A stretch of DNA of 64,000 bases from Streptomyces sp. HUAS MG91 (GCF_040529335.1 NZ_CP159534.1:1364001-1428000), one strand, 5' to 3'; shown: positions 17,069-26,384, numbered from the stretch's first letter. Numbers and translations are program-made. The notes: generated by a model not told the origin, from the letters alone.

Positions 17069-17341
17069 TCAGAGATGGGCGTACACGTCGTCGAGGGAGA
17101 TGCCGCGGGCGACCATCATCACCTGGACGTGGTAGAGCAGCTGCGAGATCTCCTCGGCGGCGGCGTCCTTGCCCTCGTACTCGGCGGCCATCCAGACTTC
17201 GGCGGCCTCCTCGACGACCTTCTTGCCGATGGCATGGACACCCTTGCCGACCAGCTCAGCGGTGCGGGAAGTGGCGGGGTCGCCGGTGGCGGCCTTCTGC
17301 TGGAGCTCGGTGAAGAGCTCCTCGAACGTCTTATTGGACAT
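17069..17341 (-). CDS. hisE: Phosphoribosyl-ATP pyrophosphatase
   Basis: A 90-residue all-alpha MazG-like enzyme, the second step of histidine synthesis, as a stand-alone HisE not fused to HisI. Recognisable: [20 protein letters not shown] and the metal-binding [21 protein letters not shown] (acidic cluster), ending in [17 protein letters not shown]. It lies 34 bp after ribH and 56 bp before hisG in one operon. Confidence 0.96.
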   Translation of the reverse strand: MSNKTFEELFTELQQKAATGDPATSRTAELVGKGVHAIGKKVVEEAAEVWMAAEYEGKDAAAEEISQLLYHVQVMMVARGISLDDVYAHL

Positions 17342-17375
17342 GGTGGTGCCTACTTTACGCGGCTCTCCCCGGCCC

Positions 17376-17861
17376 CTAACGCCAGGGCTCGGCGATGGTA
17401 CGCAGCGTGGTCGCGGTGGCGACGGCGGCGGTGACGGCCTCGTGTCCCTTGTCCTCGTTGGAGCCCGCCAGGCCCGCGCGGTCCAGGGCCTGCTCCTCGG
17501 TGTCGACGGTCAGCACGCCGAAGCCGACGGGGACGCCGGTGTCGACGGAGACCTGGGTGAGGCCCTGGGTGACGCCCTGGCACACGTACTCGAAGTGCGG
17601 GGTGCCGCCGCGGATGACGACGCCGAGCGCGACGATCGCGTCGTAGCCGCGGTCGGCGAGGCGCTTGGCGACGACCGGCAGCTCGAAGCTGCCGGGGACG
17701 CGCAGCACGGTGGGCTCGCTGATGCCCAGCTCGTTCAGGGCCCGCAGGGCGCCGTCGACGAGTCCGTCCATGACCTTCTCGTGCCACTGGGCGGCGATGA
17801 CGGCGACCCGCAGGTCGCCGCAGTTCTCCACGCTCAGTTCGGGTGCACCCTTGCCGCTCAC
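17376..17861 (-). CDS. ribH: 6,7-dimethyl-8-ribityllumazine synthase
   Basis: A 161-residue riboflavin-pathway enzyme that condenses 3,4-dihydroxy-2-butanone-4-phosphate with the ribityl-aminouracil. Family motifs [14 protein letters not shown] (about 55-68) and [20 protein letters not shown] (about 78-97, with catalytic His) are intact. Length typical of subunits that build 60-mer shells. It is the fourth gene of the rib operon, 40 bp after ribAB. Confidence 0.97.
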   Translation of the reverse strand: MSGKGAPELSVENCGDLRVAVIAAQWHEKVMDGLVDGALRALNELGISEPTVLRVPGSFELPVVAKRLADRGYDAIVALGVVIRGGTPHFEYVCQGVTQGLTQVSVDTGVPVGFGVLTVDTEEQALDRAGLAGSNEDKGHEAVTAAVATATTLRTIAEPWR

Positions 17862-17901
17862 GCGCTTCTCCTCGTGTGTACGTAACTGGTTCGACGGTCG
17901 A

Positions 17902-19191
17902 TCACTGGTTGTTGCAGGCGGACGTGCGGGGCGCGTCCAGCCAGGGCAGGTCGTGGCCCATCCGGTCCCGCTTGGTGCGCAGGTAGCGGAGGTTGTGCTC
18001 GCCGGCCGTGACGGGCATCGGCTCGCGGGCGGTGACCTTCAGGCCGTGCCGGGTCAGGGCGTCGGTCTTGTCGGGGTTGTTGGTCATCAGGCGCAGGCTG
18101 CGCACGCCGAGGTCGTGGAGGATCTGGGCGCCGGCCGCGTAGTCGCGGGCGTCGGCGGGCAGGCCGAGTTCCAGGTTGGCGTCGAGGGTGTCGCGGCCCT
18201 GCTCCTGGAGTTCGTAGGCGCGCAGCTTGGACAGCAGGCCGATGCCGCGGCCCTCGTGGCCGCGCAGGTAGACGACGACGCCGCGGCCGGCCTCGACGAC
18301 GCGGCGCATGGACTCCTCCAGCTGGGGGCCGCAGTCGCAGCGCAGCGAGTGGAAGATGTCGCCGGTCAGGCACTCGGAGTGGATCCGTACGAGGATGTCG
18401 TCACCGTCACCGACCTCGCCGTGGACCAGGGCGACGTGCTCGACGCCGTCGACCGTGGAGCGGTAGCCGTACGCCGTGAACTCGCCGAAGGCGGTCGGGA
18501 GCTGGACGGTCGCCTCGCGCTTGACGGTGGGCTCGGCGCTCTTGCGGTACGCGATCAGGTCCTCGATGGAGATGATCGTCAGGCCGTGCTTGCGGGCGAA
18601 CGGGATCAGCTCGGGCAGCCGCAGCATGACGCCGTCCTCGCCGGCGATCTCCACGATGGCGCCGGCCGGGCGCAGACCCGCGAGCCGGGCGAGGTCGACG
18701 GCTGCCTCGGTGTGGCCGTTGCGGACGAGGACGCCGCCTTCCCTGGCGCGCAGCGGGAAGATGTGGCCGGGCCGCACGAAGTCGCCCGCGCGGGCCGTGC
18801 CGGAGGCGAGCAGCCGGAGCGTGGCGGCGCGGTCGGCGGCCGAGATGCCGGTGGTGACGCCGTGGGCGCCGGAGGCGTCGACGGAGACGGTGAAGGCGGT
18901 CTGCATCGACTCGGTGTTGTCGCCGACCATCTGCGGCAGGTCGAGCCGGTCCAGTTCGGCGCCCTCCATGGGGGCGCAGATCAGGCCGCGGCACTCGCTC
19001 ATCATGAAGGCGACGATCTCGGGCGTGATCTTCTCGGCGGCGACGATCAGGTCGCCCTCGTTCTCCCGGTCCTCGTCGTCGACGACCACGACGGGGCGGC
19101 CCGCGGCGATGTCGCGGATCGCCATCTCGACCGGGTCGAGGGAGAGGTCGGTGTCCTGGGAGACCTCGTACAGGTGGGGTGCGGTGCTCAT
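17902..19191 (-). CDS. ribAB: Bifunctional DHBP synthase / GTP cyclohydrolase II
   Basis: A 429-residue fusion supplying both precursors of riboflavin. N-terminal DHBP synthase (about 18-215) with [11 protein letters not shown] and [21 protein letters not shown]-terminal GTP cyclohydrolase II (about 220-420) with [20 protein letters not shown], containing the three zinc Cys, and [18 protein letters not shown]. Start ATG at 19191 overlaps the ribM stop (ATGA). A much longer open frame upstream is only the antisense of ribM. Both active sites look intact. Confidence 0.97.
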   Translation of the reverse strand: MSTAPHLYEVSQDTDLSLDPVEMAIRDIAAGRPVVVVDDEDRENEGDLIVAAEKITPEIVAFMMSECRGLICAPMEGAELDRLDLPQMVGDNTESMQTAFTVSVDASGAHGVTTGISAADRAATLRLLASGTARAGDFVRPGHIFPLRAREGGVLVRNGHTEAAVDLARLAGLRPAGAIVEIAGEDGVMLRLPELIPFARKHGLTIISIEDLIAYRKSAEPTVKREATVQLPTAFGEFTAYGYRSTVDGVEHVALVHGEVGDGDDILVRIHSECLTGDIFHSLRCDCGPQLEESMRRVVEAGRGVVVYLRGHEGRGIGLLSKLRAYELQEQGRDTLDANLELGLPADARDYAAGAQILHDLGVRSLRLMTNNPDKTDALTRHGLKVTAREPMPVTAGEHNLRYLRTKRDRMGHDLPWLDAPRTSACNNQ

Positions 19192-19829
19192 GCGTGCGCT
19201 CCTTCCAGAGCGGGGGCGGAGGCCGCGCGGGACCGCAGCCACCAGTCGCGCATGCCCCACAGGACGAGCGCGCCGTAGATGACGTAGACGAAGCCGGAGA
19301 AGGCGTAGCCGTTGGCGAAGTTCAGCGGGACGCCGACGGCGTCGACCAGCAGCCAGGCGAACCAGAACTCGACCATGCCGCGCGCCTGGGCGTACATGGC
19401 GACGACCGTGCCGACGAAGATGTAAGCGTCCGGCCACGGGTCCCAGGACAGGCTCGGGTAGGCCTTGAAGAGCAGCGCGACGGCCACCGTGCCGGCGGCG
19501 CCGGCGAGGACCATCAGGCCGCGCTCCTTCCAGGTGGCGAAGCGCACGGCGATGGTGCCGTCCTGCGCCTGCTTGCGGCCGCGGACCCAGGCGGCCCAGC
19601 CCATGGCGGCCACGACCATGACCACGACCTGCTTGCCGGCGCTGCCGGTGAGGTGTCCGGCGAAGGCGCCGAAGAGGATCAGGCCGGAGACGAACTGCAC
19701 GGGCCAGGTCCATATGGAGCGCTTCCAGCCGAGCGCGAGCGCGATCAGACCGAAGGTGTTGCCGATCATGTCGGACCACAGGATGTGCTGCCCGAAGGCC
19801 GTGAACGCCTCGGTGTTGAGCCAGTTCAC
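19188..19829 (-). CDS. ribM: Riboflavin transporter RibM (PnuC/PnuX family)
   Basis: A 213-residue membrane protein with about 6-7 helices, of the PnuC vitamin-transporter fold ([19 protein letters not shown] and [13 protein letters not shown]). The PnuC member lodged between ribE and ribAB in actinobacterial rib operons is RibM, shown in Streptomyces to import riboflavin and roseoflavin. It is therefore called a flavin rather than nicotinamide-riboside transporter, on context. The GTG at 19829 overlaps the ribE stop (GTGA) and its own stop overlaps the ribAB start, so translation of the three is coupled. Confidence 0.9.
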   Translation of the reverse strand: MNWLNTEAFTAFGQHILWSDMIGNTFGLIALALGWKRSIWTWPVQFVSGLILFGAFAGHLTGSAGKQVVVMVVAAMGWAAWVRGRKQAQDGTIAVRFATWKERGLMVLAGAAGTVAVALLFKAYPSLSWDPWPDAYIFVGTVVAMYAQARGMVEFWFAWLLVDAVGVPLNFANGYAFSGFVYVIYGALVLWGMRDWWLRSRAASAPALEGAHA

Positions 19830-20440
19830 TTGGTGCCCCCCTGCGTGCCCCGGCGGTCCCCGAGCATCCGCTCGACGTACTTGGCGATGACGTCGACCTC
19901 GAGGTTGACCGGGTCGCCGGGCTGCTTGATGCCGAGCGTGGTCAGCGCGAGCGTGGTGGGGATGAGGCTGATGGTGAAGTAGTCGGAGGCGGCCTCGACG
20001 ACGGTGAGGCTGACGCCGTCGACCGTGATCGAGCCCTTCTCGACGACGTAGCGGGACAGCTCCGCGGGGAGCGAGATCTTGACGATCTCCCAGTGCTCGG
20101 AGGGGGTGCGGTCGACGATCGTGCCGGTGCCGTCGACGTGCCCCTGCACGATGTGTCCGCCGAAGCGGCCGTCGGCCACCATCGGGCGTTCGAGGTTGAC
20201 GCGGGAGCCGACGGCGAGGGCGCCGAGGCTGGAGCGCTTGAGGGTCTCCGCCATGACGTCGGCGGTGAACTCGCCGTCCCCGTGCTCGACCACGGTGAGG
20301 CACACGCCGTTGACGGCGATGGAGTCTCCGTGCTGGGCGCCTTCGGTGACGACGGGGCCACGGACACGGAAGCGACAGGCGTCATCGAGCATCTCGACGG
20401 CGGTGATCTCGCCCAGCTCTTCGACGATTCCGGTGAACAC
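19826..20440 (-). CDS. ribE: Riboflavin synthase, alpha chain
   Basis: A 204-residue enzyme that dismutates two lumazine molecules into riboflavin. It shows the internal duplication of the family: FTGIVEELG with [14 protein letters not shown] in the first half and [14 protein letters not shown] in the second. Start at GTG 20440, preceded by AGGGAGGACC; the open frame upstream runs into the riboswitch and is not coding. First gene of the FMN-riboswitch operon. Symbol ribE here means riboflavin synthase (ribC in some Streptomyces lists). Confidence 0.96.
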   Translation of the reverse strand: MFTGIVEELGEITAVEMLDDACRFRVRGPVVTEGAQHGDSIAVNGVCLTVVEHGDGEFTADVMAETLKRSSLGALAVGSRVNLERPMVADGRFGGHIVQGHVDGTGTIVDRTPSEHWEIVKISLPAELSRYVVEKGSITVDGVSLTVVEAASDYFTISLIPTTLALTTLGIKQPGDPVNLEVDVIAKYVERMLGDRRGTQGGTK

Positions 20441-20604
20441 TTCCCGGGTCCTCCCTCTTGGGGCCTGGACTCCGGGGCACTGTCGTACGACGACGACAGA
20501 ACGTACGGACAGCGACACCGGGAACGGCGACGCCGTGTTCGACACCGGTCCCTTGCGGGAACGGTGAAACAGCCGGCGACGCGCACCTGTGGTGCCCGCC
20601 CGCC

Positions 20605-20732
20605 GCGCACTGCCTCCCATCCGGACTTTAACCGTCGGTCCAGGAATTTCACCTGGTCAACCGGCCACTGGACGTGACCGGGTCGCGGACTGTAACCGCC
20701 GGTTCGGACTTTCACCGACCCCGGAGTGCGCT
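20605..20732 (-). promoter_or_regulatory. FMN riboswitch (RFN element)
   Basis: On the minus strand, about 165 nt ahead of ribE, lies a full RFN element. The P1 halves GCGCACT / AGTGCGC enclose the conserved blocks GGTGAAAGTCCGAACCGGCGG and GGTTAAAGTCCGGATGGGAGG, with the variable P3-P5 arms between. Binding of FMN should stop expression of the whole rib-his operon, most likely by blocking the ribE start or by early termination in the 165-nt leader. No clear antiterminator could be drawn by eye. Confidence 0.96.
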
Positions 20733-20879
20733 GCTTCTGGTACGCGTCCAGTCTGCCACGTCCTGTCGATGTGCATGCATACGCTTGCTGTGGGCTGACT
20801 CACAGCCCCGAGCGATGGTTTCTTCCGGCGATCGGGAATACCGCGGCTGGTTGTTCGTCTGCGGCTCGGTGGGGGCTTC

Positions 20880-20946
20880 TCGCGCAGTTCCCCGCGCCCC
20901 TGAACAGCGAGCTTCGCTCGCTTCAGGGGCGCGGGGAACTGCGCGA
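20880..20946. terminator. Very long hairpin repeat behind the ROK gene
   Basis: Perfect 24-bp inverted repeat (TCGCGCAGTTCCCCGCGCCC... at 20880-20903 and its complement at 20923-20946); the 19-nt interior is itself a hairpin, AGCGAGC-TTC-GCTCGCT, so the whole folds into one 31-bp stem with a 2-nt bulge. This CGCGCAGTTCCCCGCGCCCC hairpin family recurs in Streptomyces intergenic DNA. Here it lies after the ROK stop (20989) and before the rib promoter, as a terminator shielding the riboswitch operon. Confidence 0.85.
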
Positions 20947-20988
20947 CCAGCCACGACGAGAGCCGCGGACGTCGAAGCAAGCGCACCC

Positions 20989-22152
20989 CTACGGCGCGAA
21001 CACGACCTCCTGCGCAGCCTCCCGCGCCATGAGCAGGGCCCCGCGCAACACGGCCCCACCCCCCAACTCCCCCGCCCGCACCTCGGTGGCCAGCGGCGAC
21101 ATCACGGCGAGCCGCGCGGCAACCCGCTCGGCGAGCACGTCACCGCCCGCCCGGCCCACCTCCCCGGCGAGCACCACGCACCCGGGATCGAGCACGGCCA
21201 CGACAGCGGCAGCGCCCAGCACCACCCGGTCGGCCAGAACGTCGAGGAACCGGTCCGCGCCGGAGGCCACGGCGGCGCGGACGACCTCGGCGGCCCGTGC
21301 CACGGGCTCCCCCGGCCCCACGAGCCCGTGCCCGGCGGCGAGTTCGAGGATCGCGGCCGAGCCGGCCAGCGAATGGAAGCCTCCGTCACAGTTCACGGCG
21401 GACGGCACCCCGCCGGTACCCGGCACCGGCAGGAACCCGACCTCCCCGGTACCGCCGGAGGCCCCACGGCGCAGCCTGCCGTCCAGGACGACGGCCGCGC
21501 CGATGCCGAGTCCGAGCCACAGCAGCACGAAGGTGTCGCGGTCCCGGGTGGCGCCGTCGCGCTGTTCGGCGAGGGCGGCGAGGTTCGTCTCGTTCTCCAC
21601 GAGGACGCGCGCGGGGAGCCGTTCCTGGAGGGCCGCGATCAGCCGGCGGTGCCATTCGGGCAGGCCGGAGGAGTCGCGCAGCTCGCCGGTCGCGGGGTCG
21701 ATGAGCCCGGGGGCGCCGACGCCGACGGTGTGCAGGGGTCCGGCGCCGACCTCCTTGGCGGTGCGTTCCAGGAGGGCGACGGCGCGCTCGACGGCGGCCC
21801 CGGTCTCCTCCCCCTCGGCGACGGGGGCGGACGCCTCCGCCAGGACGGTGCCGAGCAGGTCGGCGACGACGAGCCGGACCCCTTCGGTGCGCACGTCGAG
21901 GGCGGCGAGATGGGCGCGGTCGGCGACGATCCCGTACAGCTTGGCGTTCGGGCCGCGGCGCTGCGCCCCGGCCTCCCCGACGACCGCGACGAGGCCGGAG
22001 GCCGTGAGGCGTTCGACGAGGTCGGCGACGGTGGGCCGGGACAGTCCGGTGCGCTCCTTGAGCTGGCCCGCGGTGAGCGGCCCCTCCTCCTGGAGGAAGC
22101 GCAGCGCGAGCCGGTCGTTGATGGCTCGGGCGGTCCTCGGCGATGCGGGCAT
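20989..22152 (-). CDS. ROK family transcriptional regulator
   Basis: A 387-residue sugar-responsive repressor: winged helix-turn-helix at about 8-65 (GPLTAGQLKERTGLSRPTVA) and a ROK domain after it with the signature region WLGLGIGAAVVLDGRLRRGA. The zinc site usual in ROK proteins is degenerate: the G-E-I-G-H motif reads G-E-V-G-F and the C-x-C-G-x-x-G-C cluster is reduced to one Cys. Kinase activity is thus unlikely and sugar binding may differ. It is divergent from an MFS transporter, with a palindromic operator between; it probably represses both. Confidence 0.92.
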   Translation of the reverse strand: MPASPRTARAINDRLALRFLQEEGPLTAGQLKERTGLSRPTVADLVERLTASGLVAVVGEAGAQRRGPNAKLYGIVADRAHLAALDVRTEGVRLVVADLLGTVLAEASAPVAEGEETGAAVERAVALLERTAKEVGAGPLHTVGVGAPGLIDPATGELRDSSGLPEWHRRLIAALQERLPARVLVENETNLAALAEQRDGATRDRDTFVLLWLGLGIGAAVVLDGRLRRGASGGTGEVGFLPVPGTGGVPSAVNCDGGFHSLAGSAAILELAAGHGLVGPGEPVARAAEVVRAAVASGADRFLDVLADRVVLGAAAVVAVLDPGCVVLAGEVGRAGGDVLAERVAARLAVMSPLATEVRAGELGGGAVLRGALLMAREAAQEVVFAP

Positions 22153-22187
22153 GGCGGGATCCTACGGCTCGGCGGCGGAAACAGGTT

Positions 22188-22214
22188 AACTATCAGGCAG
22201 GGTTCCTGATAGTT
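22188..22214. promoter_or_regulatory. Operator AACTATCAGG-N7-CCTGATAGTT
   Basis: A perfect 10-bp inverted repeat with 7-bp spacer in the 116-bp gap between the ROK gene and the MFS gene, 36 bp from the repressor start. It is AT-rich against its surroundings. The position midway between divergent starts and the size suit a ROK dimer. The best regulator candidate is the adjacent ROK protein. Confidence 0.75.
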
Positions 22215-22268
22215 TACGGCGGCACCGTGAGGAACGAGCATGGGGACACACCGGGAGGGGCCCGCGAC

Positions 22269-23489
22269 ATGAGTGAAGTCATATACGGAACAAGGGAGTT
22301 GAAGCGGGCGCGGTACGCCGTCGCGACCGTCTTCTGCGTCCATGGGGCCGTGACCGGTTCGTTCGCGACCCGGGTGCCCTGGATCCAGGAGCACGCGGGC
22401 GTCAGCGCGGGCCAGCTCGGACTCGCCCTCGCCTTCCCGGCGATCGGCGCCTCCGTGGCGATGCCGCTGGCCGGCAGCATCAGCCACCGGTTCGGGGCCA
22501 GGACCGCGCTGCGCGGGCTGCTCGCGCTGTGGACGCTGGCGCTGACCCTGCCCTCCCTCGCGCCGAACCTGCTCACGCTCTGCGTGGCCCTGTTCGTCTA
22601 CGGGGCGACGGCCGGCATGTCGGACGTGGCGATGAACGCCCTCGGCGTGGAGGTCGAGACCCGGCTGGACAAGTCGATCATGTCGGGGCTGCACGGCATG
22701 TGGAGCGCGGGCGCCCTGATCGGTTCGGCGGGCGGCACCCTCGCCGCGCACCTGGGCGCGGACGCCCGGCTGCACCACGTGCTCGCCGCCGGGGTGCTGA
22801 CCGTCGCCGGGTTCGTCGCCTGCCGGTGGGTGCTCGATCTGCGGCCGACGGAGGACGAGGAGCCGCCGCCGCGCTTCGCGCTGCCGCCGAAGTCCGCCCT
22901 GCTGATCGGCGCGGTCGGGTTCTGCGCGGTCTTCGCCGAGGGCGCGAGCCTGGACTGGTCGGCGGTCTATCTGAAGGACGTGCTCGACACGTCGGCGGGG
23001 CTCGCGGCCGCCTGCACCACGGGCTTCACCCTGACCATGGCGATCGCGCGGATCGCGGGCGACCGGGTCGTGGACCGGTTCGGGGCGGTGCGCACCGTGC
23101 GGATCAGCGGAATCGGCGCGGCGTTCGGCGCCCTGATGGTGGTCGTCGCGCCGAACCCGGTCGTCGCCATGGCCGGATTCGGGCTGCTCGGCCTCGGCAT
23201 CGCGGTGGTCGTGCCGCTCGCCTTCGCGGCGGCCGGGCGCAGCGGGCCGAACCCGAGCCAGGCCATCGCCGGTGTCGCCACGATCACGTACACCTCGGGG
23301 CTCGTCGCGCCGTCCGCGATCGGCACGATCGCCGAGACGACGAGCCTGGTGGTGTCGTTCGGTGTGGTCACCGTGCTGGCCTGCGGGCTCGTGGTGTTCG
23401 CGGGGGTGCTGCGCGCCGGTGACCGGACCCGGGCGAAGGTGCCGGAGCAGGTCAGTCCCGCGGCAGCAGATCCTGTGCGCAAGTCCTGA
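22269..23489 (+). CDS. MFS transporter
   Basis: A 406-residue major-facilitator protein with about 12 helices, of the FucP/YbjJ-like group (GSFATRVPWIQEHAGVSAGQ at the N-terminus; AGSISHRFGARTALR as the loop 2-3 motif). ATG at 22269 follows a GGAGGGGC Shine-Dalgarno. Divergent from the ROK repressor and sharing its operator, it likely carries a sugar or sugar derivative; the substrate is not predictable. Its 3' end overlaps the convergent thioesterase by 38 bp. Confidence 0.93.
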   Translation: MSEVIYGTRELKRARYAVATVFCVHGAVTGSFATRVPWIQEHAGVSAGQLGLALAFPAIGASVAMPLAGSISHRFGARTALRGLLALWTLALTLPSLAPNLLTLCVALFVYGATAGMSDVAMNALGVEVETRLDKSIMSGLHGMWSAGALIGSAGGTLAAHLGADARLHHVLAAGVLTVAGFVACRWVLDLRPTEDEEPPPRFALPPKSALLIGAVGFCAVFAEGASLDWSAVYLKDVLDTSAGLAAACTTGFTLTMAIARIAGDRVVDRFGAVRTVRISGIGAAFGALMVVVAPNPVVAMAGFGLLGLGIAVVVPLAFAAAGRSGPNPSQAIAGVATITYTSGLVAPSAIGTIAETTSLVVSFGVVTVLACGLVVFAGVLRAGDRTRAKVPEQVSPAAADPVRKS

Positions 23490-23907
23490 ACCGGTCGCTC
23501 CAGCGGGTGGGGCGCAGCGTCCCCGGGTCGAGCCGGACCAGGACGCGCGTCCCGCGCGCGTAGGTGGTCGCGCCGTCGGCCGAGCAGAAGCGGAAGCCGT
23601 AGGTCAGGCCGGTGTTGCCGAGCCGCTCGATCCACAGGTGCACGGCGTACGCGCCCGGGCGCAGGACCGGGGCCTCGTAGCTGACGGTGAGTTCCTTGAC
23701 CGCGTTGCAGAAGTCGCCGGCCGCGTCCCAGTCGCCCTCGAAGACGAGGCCGCGCTCGTTCCACAGGGTCGTCCAGGCGCGCTCGACGAGGACCGGGTAG
23801 CGGGCGTTGTGCAGCATGCCGAGTGCGTCGAGGTCGTCGAAGTGGACCTGGACGGGGACGAGGCGGCCGGTGCTGCCGGGCTGGAGGTCGGGGGCGACGG
23901 CGGTCAC
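23452..23907 (-). CDS. Acyl-CoA thioesterase, 4HBT hotdog family
   Basis: A 151-residue single hotdog domain. The GTG at 23907 is chosen because AGGAGCC precedes it; a longer frame to 23967 lacks a site. The family motif is VHFDDLDALGMLHNARYPVLVERA, with the D-x-x-G-H-x-N variant read as D-A-L-G-M-L-H-N; the Asp is the probable nucleophile or base. Hydrolyses acyl-CoA, substrate unknown. It converges on and overlaps the MFS gene. Overlapping 3' ends may give some antisense effect. Confidence 0.9.
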   Translation of the reverse strand: MTAVAPDLQPGSTGRLVPVQVHFDDLDALGMLHNARYPVLVERAWTTLWNERGLVFEGDWDAAGDFCNAVKELTVSYEAPVLRPGAYAVHLWIERLGNTGLTYGFRFCSADGATTYARGTRVLVRLDPGTLRPTRWSDRFRTCAQDLLPRD

Positions 23908-24098
23908 GGATGGGGCTCCTGGTGCGGTGCGGGTGGGAGCGTCATCGTACGGCGACGAGCTAAGCAAACGCTCAGCAGACTGGCGTGACCTGCGCCTCAG
24001 CCGCCCTCGGGCCGTGCGGCGGGCACGACGAGAACGCGTACTTACGTCGCACTAACATGAGGCCGATCGTTTCAGGCCACAGAAAGCAGAGTGCGCAC

Positions 24099-25487
24099 AT
24101 GGACCTCGGCGTCCGCTGGAAACTGCACGGGGACGGCAAGGTCCCGGCCCCGGGTGCCGTCGTCCGGCCCGACGAGCGGCTCTCCTGGCCGCGCACGATC
24201 GGGCTCGGCGCCCAGCACGTGGTCGCGATGTTCGGCGCGTCTTTCGTGGCCCCGGTCCTGATGGGTCTCGACCCGAACCTCGCGATCATGATGTCCGGTG
24301 TCGCGACGGTCATCTTCCTGCTGGCCACGCGCGGCCGGGTGCCCAGCTATCTGGGCTGTTCGCTCTCCTTCGTCGGCGTCGCCGCCGTCATCCGGGCCTC
24401 GGGCGGCTCCAGCGCCACGGTCACCGGCGCGGTCTTCGTCGTGGGCGTGCTGGTCTTCTTCGTCGGTCTGGCGGTGCAGAAGTTCGGGGCGCGGATCATC
24501 CACGCCGCGATGCCGCCGATCGTGACCGGCGCGGCCGTCATGCTGATCGGCTTCAACCTGGCCCCGGTCACGGCCTCCACGTACTGGCCGACCGACCAGT
24601 GGACGGCGCTGCTCGTGATGCTGTTCACCGGTTTGGCCGTGGTGTGCCTGCGCGGGTTCTGGTCCCGGATCGCGATCTTCCTCGGCCTGATCTTCGGTTA
24701 CGTGCTCTCGTGGCTGCTCGACGAGATCTTCGGCAAGATCCACTCGACCAACGGCGGCGCCCAGGCCGTGGACCACTGGCGCCTGGACCTGTCCGGCGTG
24801 GGCAAGGCCGACTGGATCGGACTGCCCTCCTTCCACGCCCCGTCGTTCGAGTGGTCGGCGATCCTCGTCGCGCTGCCGGTGATCATCGCGCTGATCGCGG
24901 AGAACGCCGGGCACGTGAAGGCCGTCGGCGAGATGACCGGCGACAACCTCGACGGCAAGCTGGGCACCGCGATCTCCGCCGACGGCGTCGCGTCGATGCT
25001 CTCCACCGCCGTGGGCGGCCCGCCCAACACCACGTACTCCGAGAACATCGGCGTGATGGCCGCGACCCGCGTCTACTCCACGGCGGCCTACTGGGCGGCG
25101 GCCGGCTTCGCGCTGCTCTTCGGCCTGTGCCCGAAGTTCGGCGCGATCGTGGCCGCGATCCCGGGCGGCGTGCTGGGCGGCATCACCGTCATCCTCTACG
25201 GCATGATCGGCCTGCTCGGCGCGCAGATCTGGATCAACGCCAAGGTCGATCTGCGCAACCCGCTGAATCTGGTGCCGGCCGCCGCGGGCATCATCATCGG
25301 CGTCGGCAACGTCTCCCTGAAGTTCACCGACAACTTCTCGCTGAGCGGCATCGCCCTCGGCACGATCGTGGTCATCACCGGCTATCACGCGCTGCGCGCG
25401 ATGGCCCCCGCGCACCTCAAGCAGCAGGAGCCGCTGCTCGACCAGGGCACGTCCACGTACGACGAGAAGACCGCCGACGGGCGGTAG
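24099..25487 (+). CDS. Uracil/xanthine permease (NCS2 family)
   Basis: A 462-residue nucleobase:H+ symporter with about 14 helices. Typical of the UraA branch: GLGAQHVVAMFGASFVAPVL early, and the conserved helix-10 substrate region in LIAENAGHVKAVGEMTGDNL, followed by GGPPNTTYSENIGVMAATRV. Start at ATG 24099; in-frame ATG 24057 is less likely. Probable substrate uracil, but xanthine cannot be excluded. It stands alone with its own terminator. The gap 23908-24098 shows no reading frame. Confidence 0.95.
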   Translation: MDLGVRWKLHGDGKVPAPGAVVRPDERLSWPRTIGLGAQHVVAMFGASFVAPVLMGLDPNLAIMMSGVATVIFLLATRGRVPSYLGCSLSFVGVAAVIRASGGSSATVTGAVFVVGVLVFFVGLAVQKFGARIIHAAMPPIVTGAAVMLIGFNLAPVTASTYWPTDQWTALLVMLFTGLAVVCLRGFWSRIAIFLGLIFGYVLSWLLDEIFGKIHSTNGGAQAVDHWRLDLSGVGKADWIGLPSFHAPSFEWSAILVALPVIIALIAENAGHVKAVGEMTGDNLDGKLGTAISADGVASMLSTAVGGPPNTTYSENIGVMAATRVYSTAAYWAAAGFALLFGLCPKFGAIVAAIPGGVLGGITVILYGMIGLLGAQIWINAKVDLRNPLNLVPAAAGIIIGVGNVSLKFTDNFSLSGIALGTIVVITGYHALRAMAPAHLKQQEPLLDQGTSTYDEKTADGR

Positions 25488-25527
25488 GGCGACACGGCGG
25501 CTCGGGCAGCCGCACTCTCGTAGGCAC

Positions 25528-25551
25528 AGCCGGGCGTGAACCCGCCCGGCT
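25528..25551 (+). terminator. Terminator of the nucleobase permease
   Basis: AGCCGGGCG / CGCCCGGCT, a 9-bp perfect stem with 6-nt loop, followed by TTCCTC, 41 bp after the permease stop. The rest of the gap to the next gene (25552-25661) contains nothing recognisable. Confidence 0.8.
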
Positions 25552-25661
25552 TTCCTCTGCCGCCGTCCGAATCCCCGGCCTCCCGGCGGCCGTTCCCTCG
25601 TTTCGGGGAAGCCCCGGGCCAGCCGACGCCCGGGTCGGCCGAGGGCTGGGACGCTTCGTGC

Positions 25662-26384
25662 ATGGCGCAGTTGGAACGCATCACAGGGGCGCGCATCCCG
25701 GCCCAAGGAGTCGATTCGGTGATCGCACGGATGCGGGCGGTCGCCGCGCATCTGCCGCCGCAGGACGGCGTGGCGGTCTTCAACCGAATCTATCTGTCCG
25801 TCACGGAAGCCGTGGATCACGCCATCGACCAGGGTGCACACGGAGGGTTTCCGGACCGTGGGGCGGCGGTCGCGCTGGACGTCCGGTTCGCCGAGCGGTA
25901 TCTGACGGCGGTCGACGCGGCGGCGGTCGAGGTGCGGCCCCCGGCCTGCTGGCGGCCGCTGTTGCAGTTCCGCAGCCATCCCGGAGTGCGCCCCCTGCAG
26001 TTCGCGCTCGCGGGCATCAACGCGCACATCGGCCACGATCTCGCCCTGGCCGTCGTGGACACCTGCCGCGCGCTCGATTGCGAACCGGCCGCCCTGGAGG
26101 ACGAGTTCGACCGCGTCGGCGATGTCCTCGTCTCGCTGGAGGAGCGCATCCGCGAGGAACTGATGCCGGGCCCCGATCTCCTCCAGATCGCCGATCCGCT
26201 CACCCACCTGCTCGGCTCCTGGAGCCTGGAGCGGGCCCGCGACGGGGCGTGGGCGGCGGCCCGCGCCCTGTGGGCCCTGCGTGAACTGCCCGCGCTCCAC
26301 ACCGAGTTCGCCCAGCGCCTGGACGCGTCGGCGGGCCTGGTCGGCCGCATGCTGCTCACCCCGCTGCCCGCCTTCCCCGGCTGA
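25662..26384 (+). CDS. DUF5995 family protein
   Basis: A 240-residue all-alpha cytoplasmic protein of the actinobacterial DUF5995 family. Recognisable parts: IDSVIARM-type N-terminal helix, YLSVTEAVDHAIDQGAHGGF, and the central PLQFALAGINAHIGHDLALA, whose H-I-G-H-D looks like a metal or cofactor site. ATG at 25662; the 42 extra in-frame residues upstream are proline-rich and not family-like. No known function. Confidence 0.78.
   Translation: MAQLERITGARIPAQGVDSVIARMRAVAAHLPPQDGVAVFNRIYLSVTEAVDHAIDQGAHGGFPDRGAAVALDVRFAERYLTAVDAAAVEVRPPACWRPLLQFRSHPGVRPLQFALAGINAHIGHDLALAVVDTCRALDCEPAALEDEFDRVGDVLVSLEERIREELMPGPDLLQIADPLTHLLGSWSLERARDGAWAAARALWALRELPALHTEFAQRLDASAGLVGRMLLTPLPAFPG

Noticed and set aside
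19188..19829. Nicotinamide riboside transporter PnuC
   Set aside because: Same family, but its place inside an FMN-riboswitch operon marks it as RibM, a flavin transporter.
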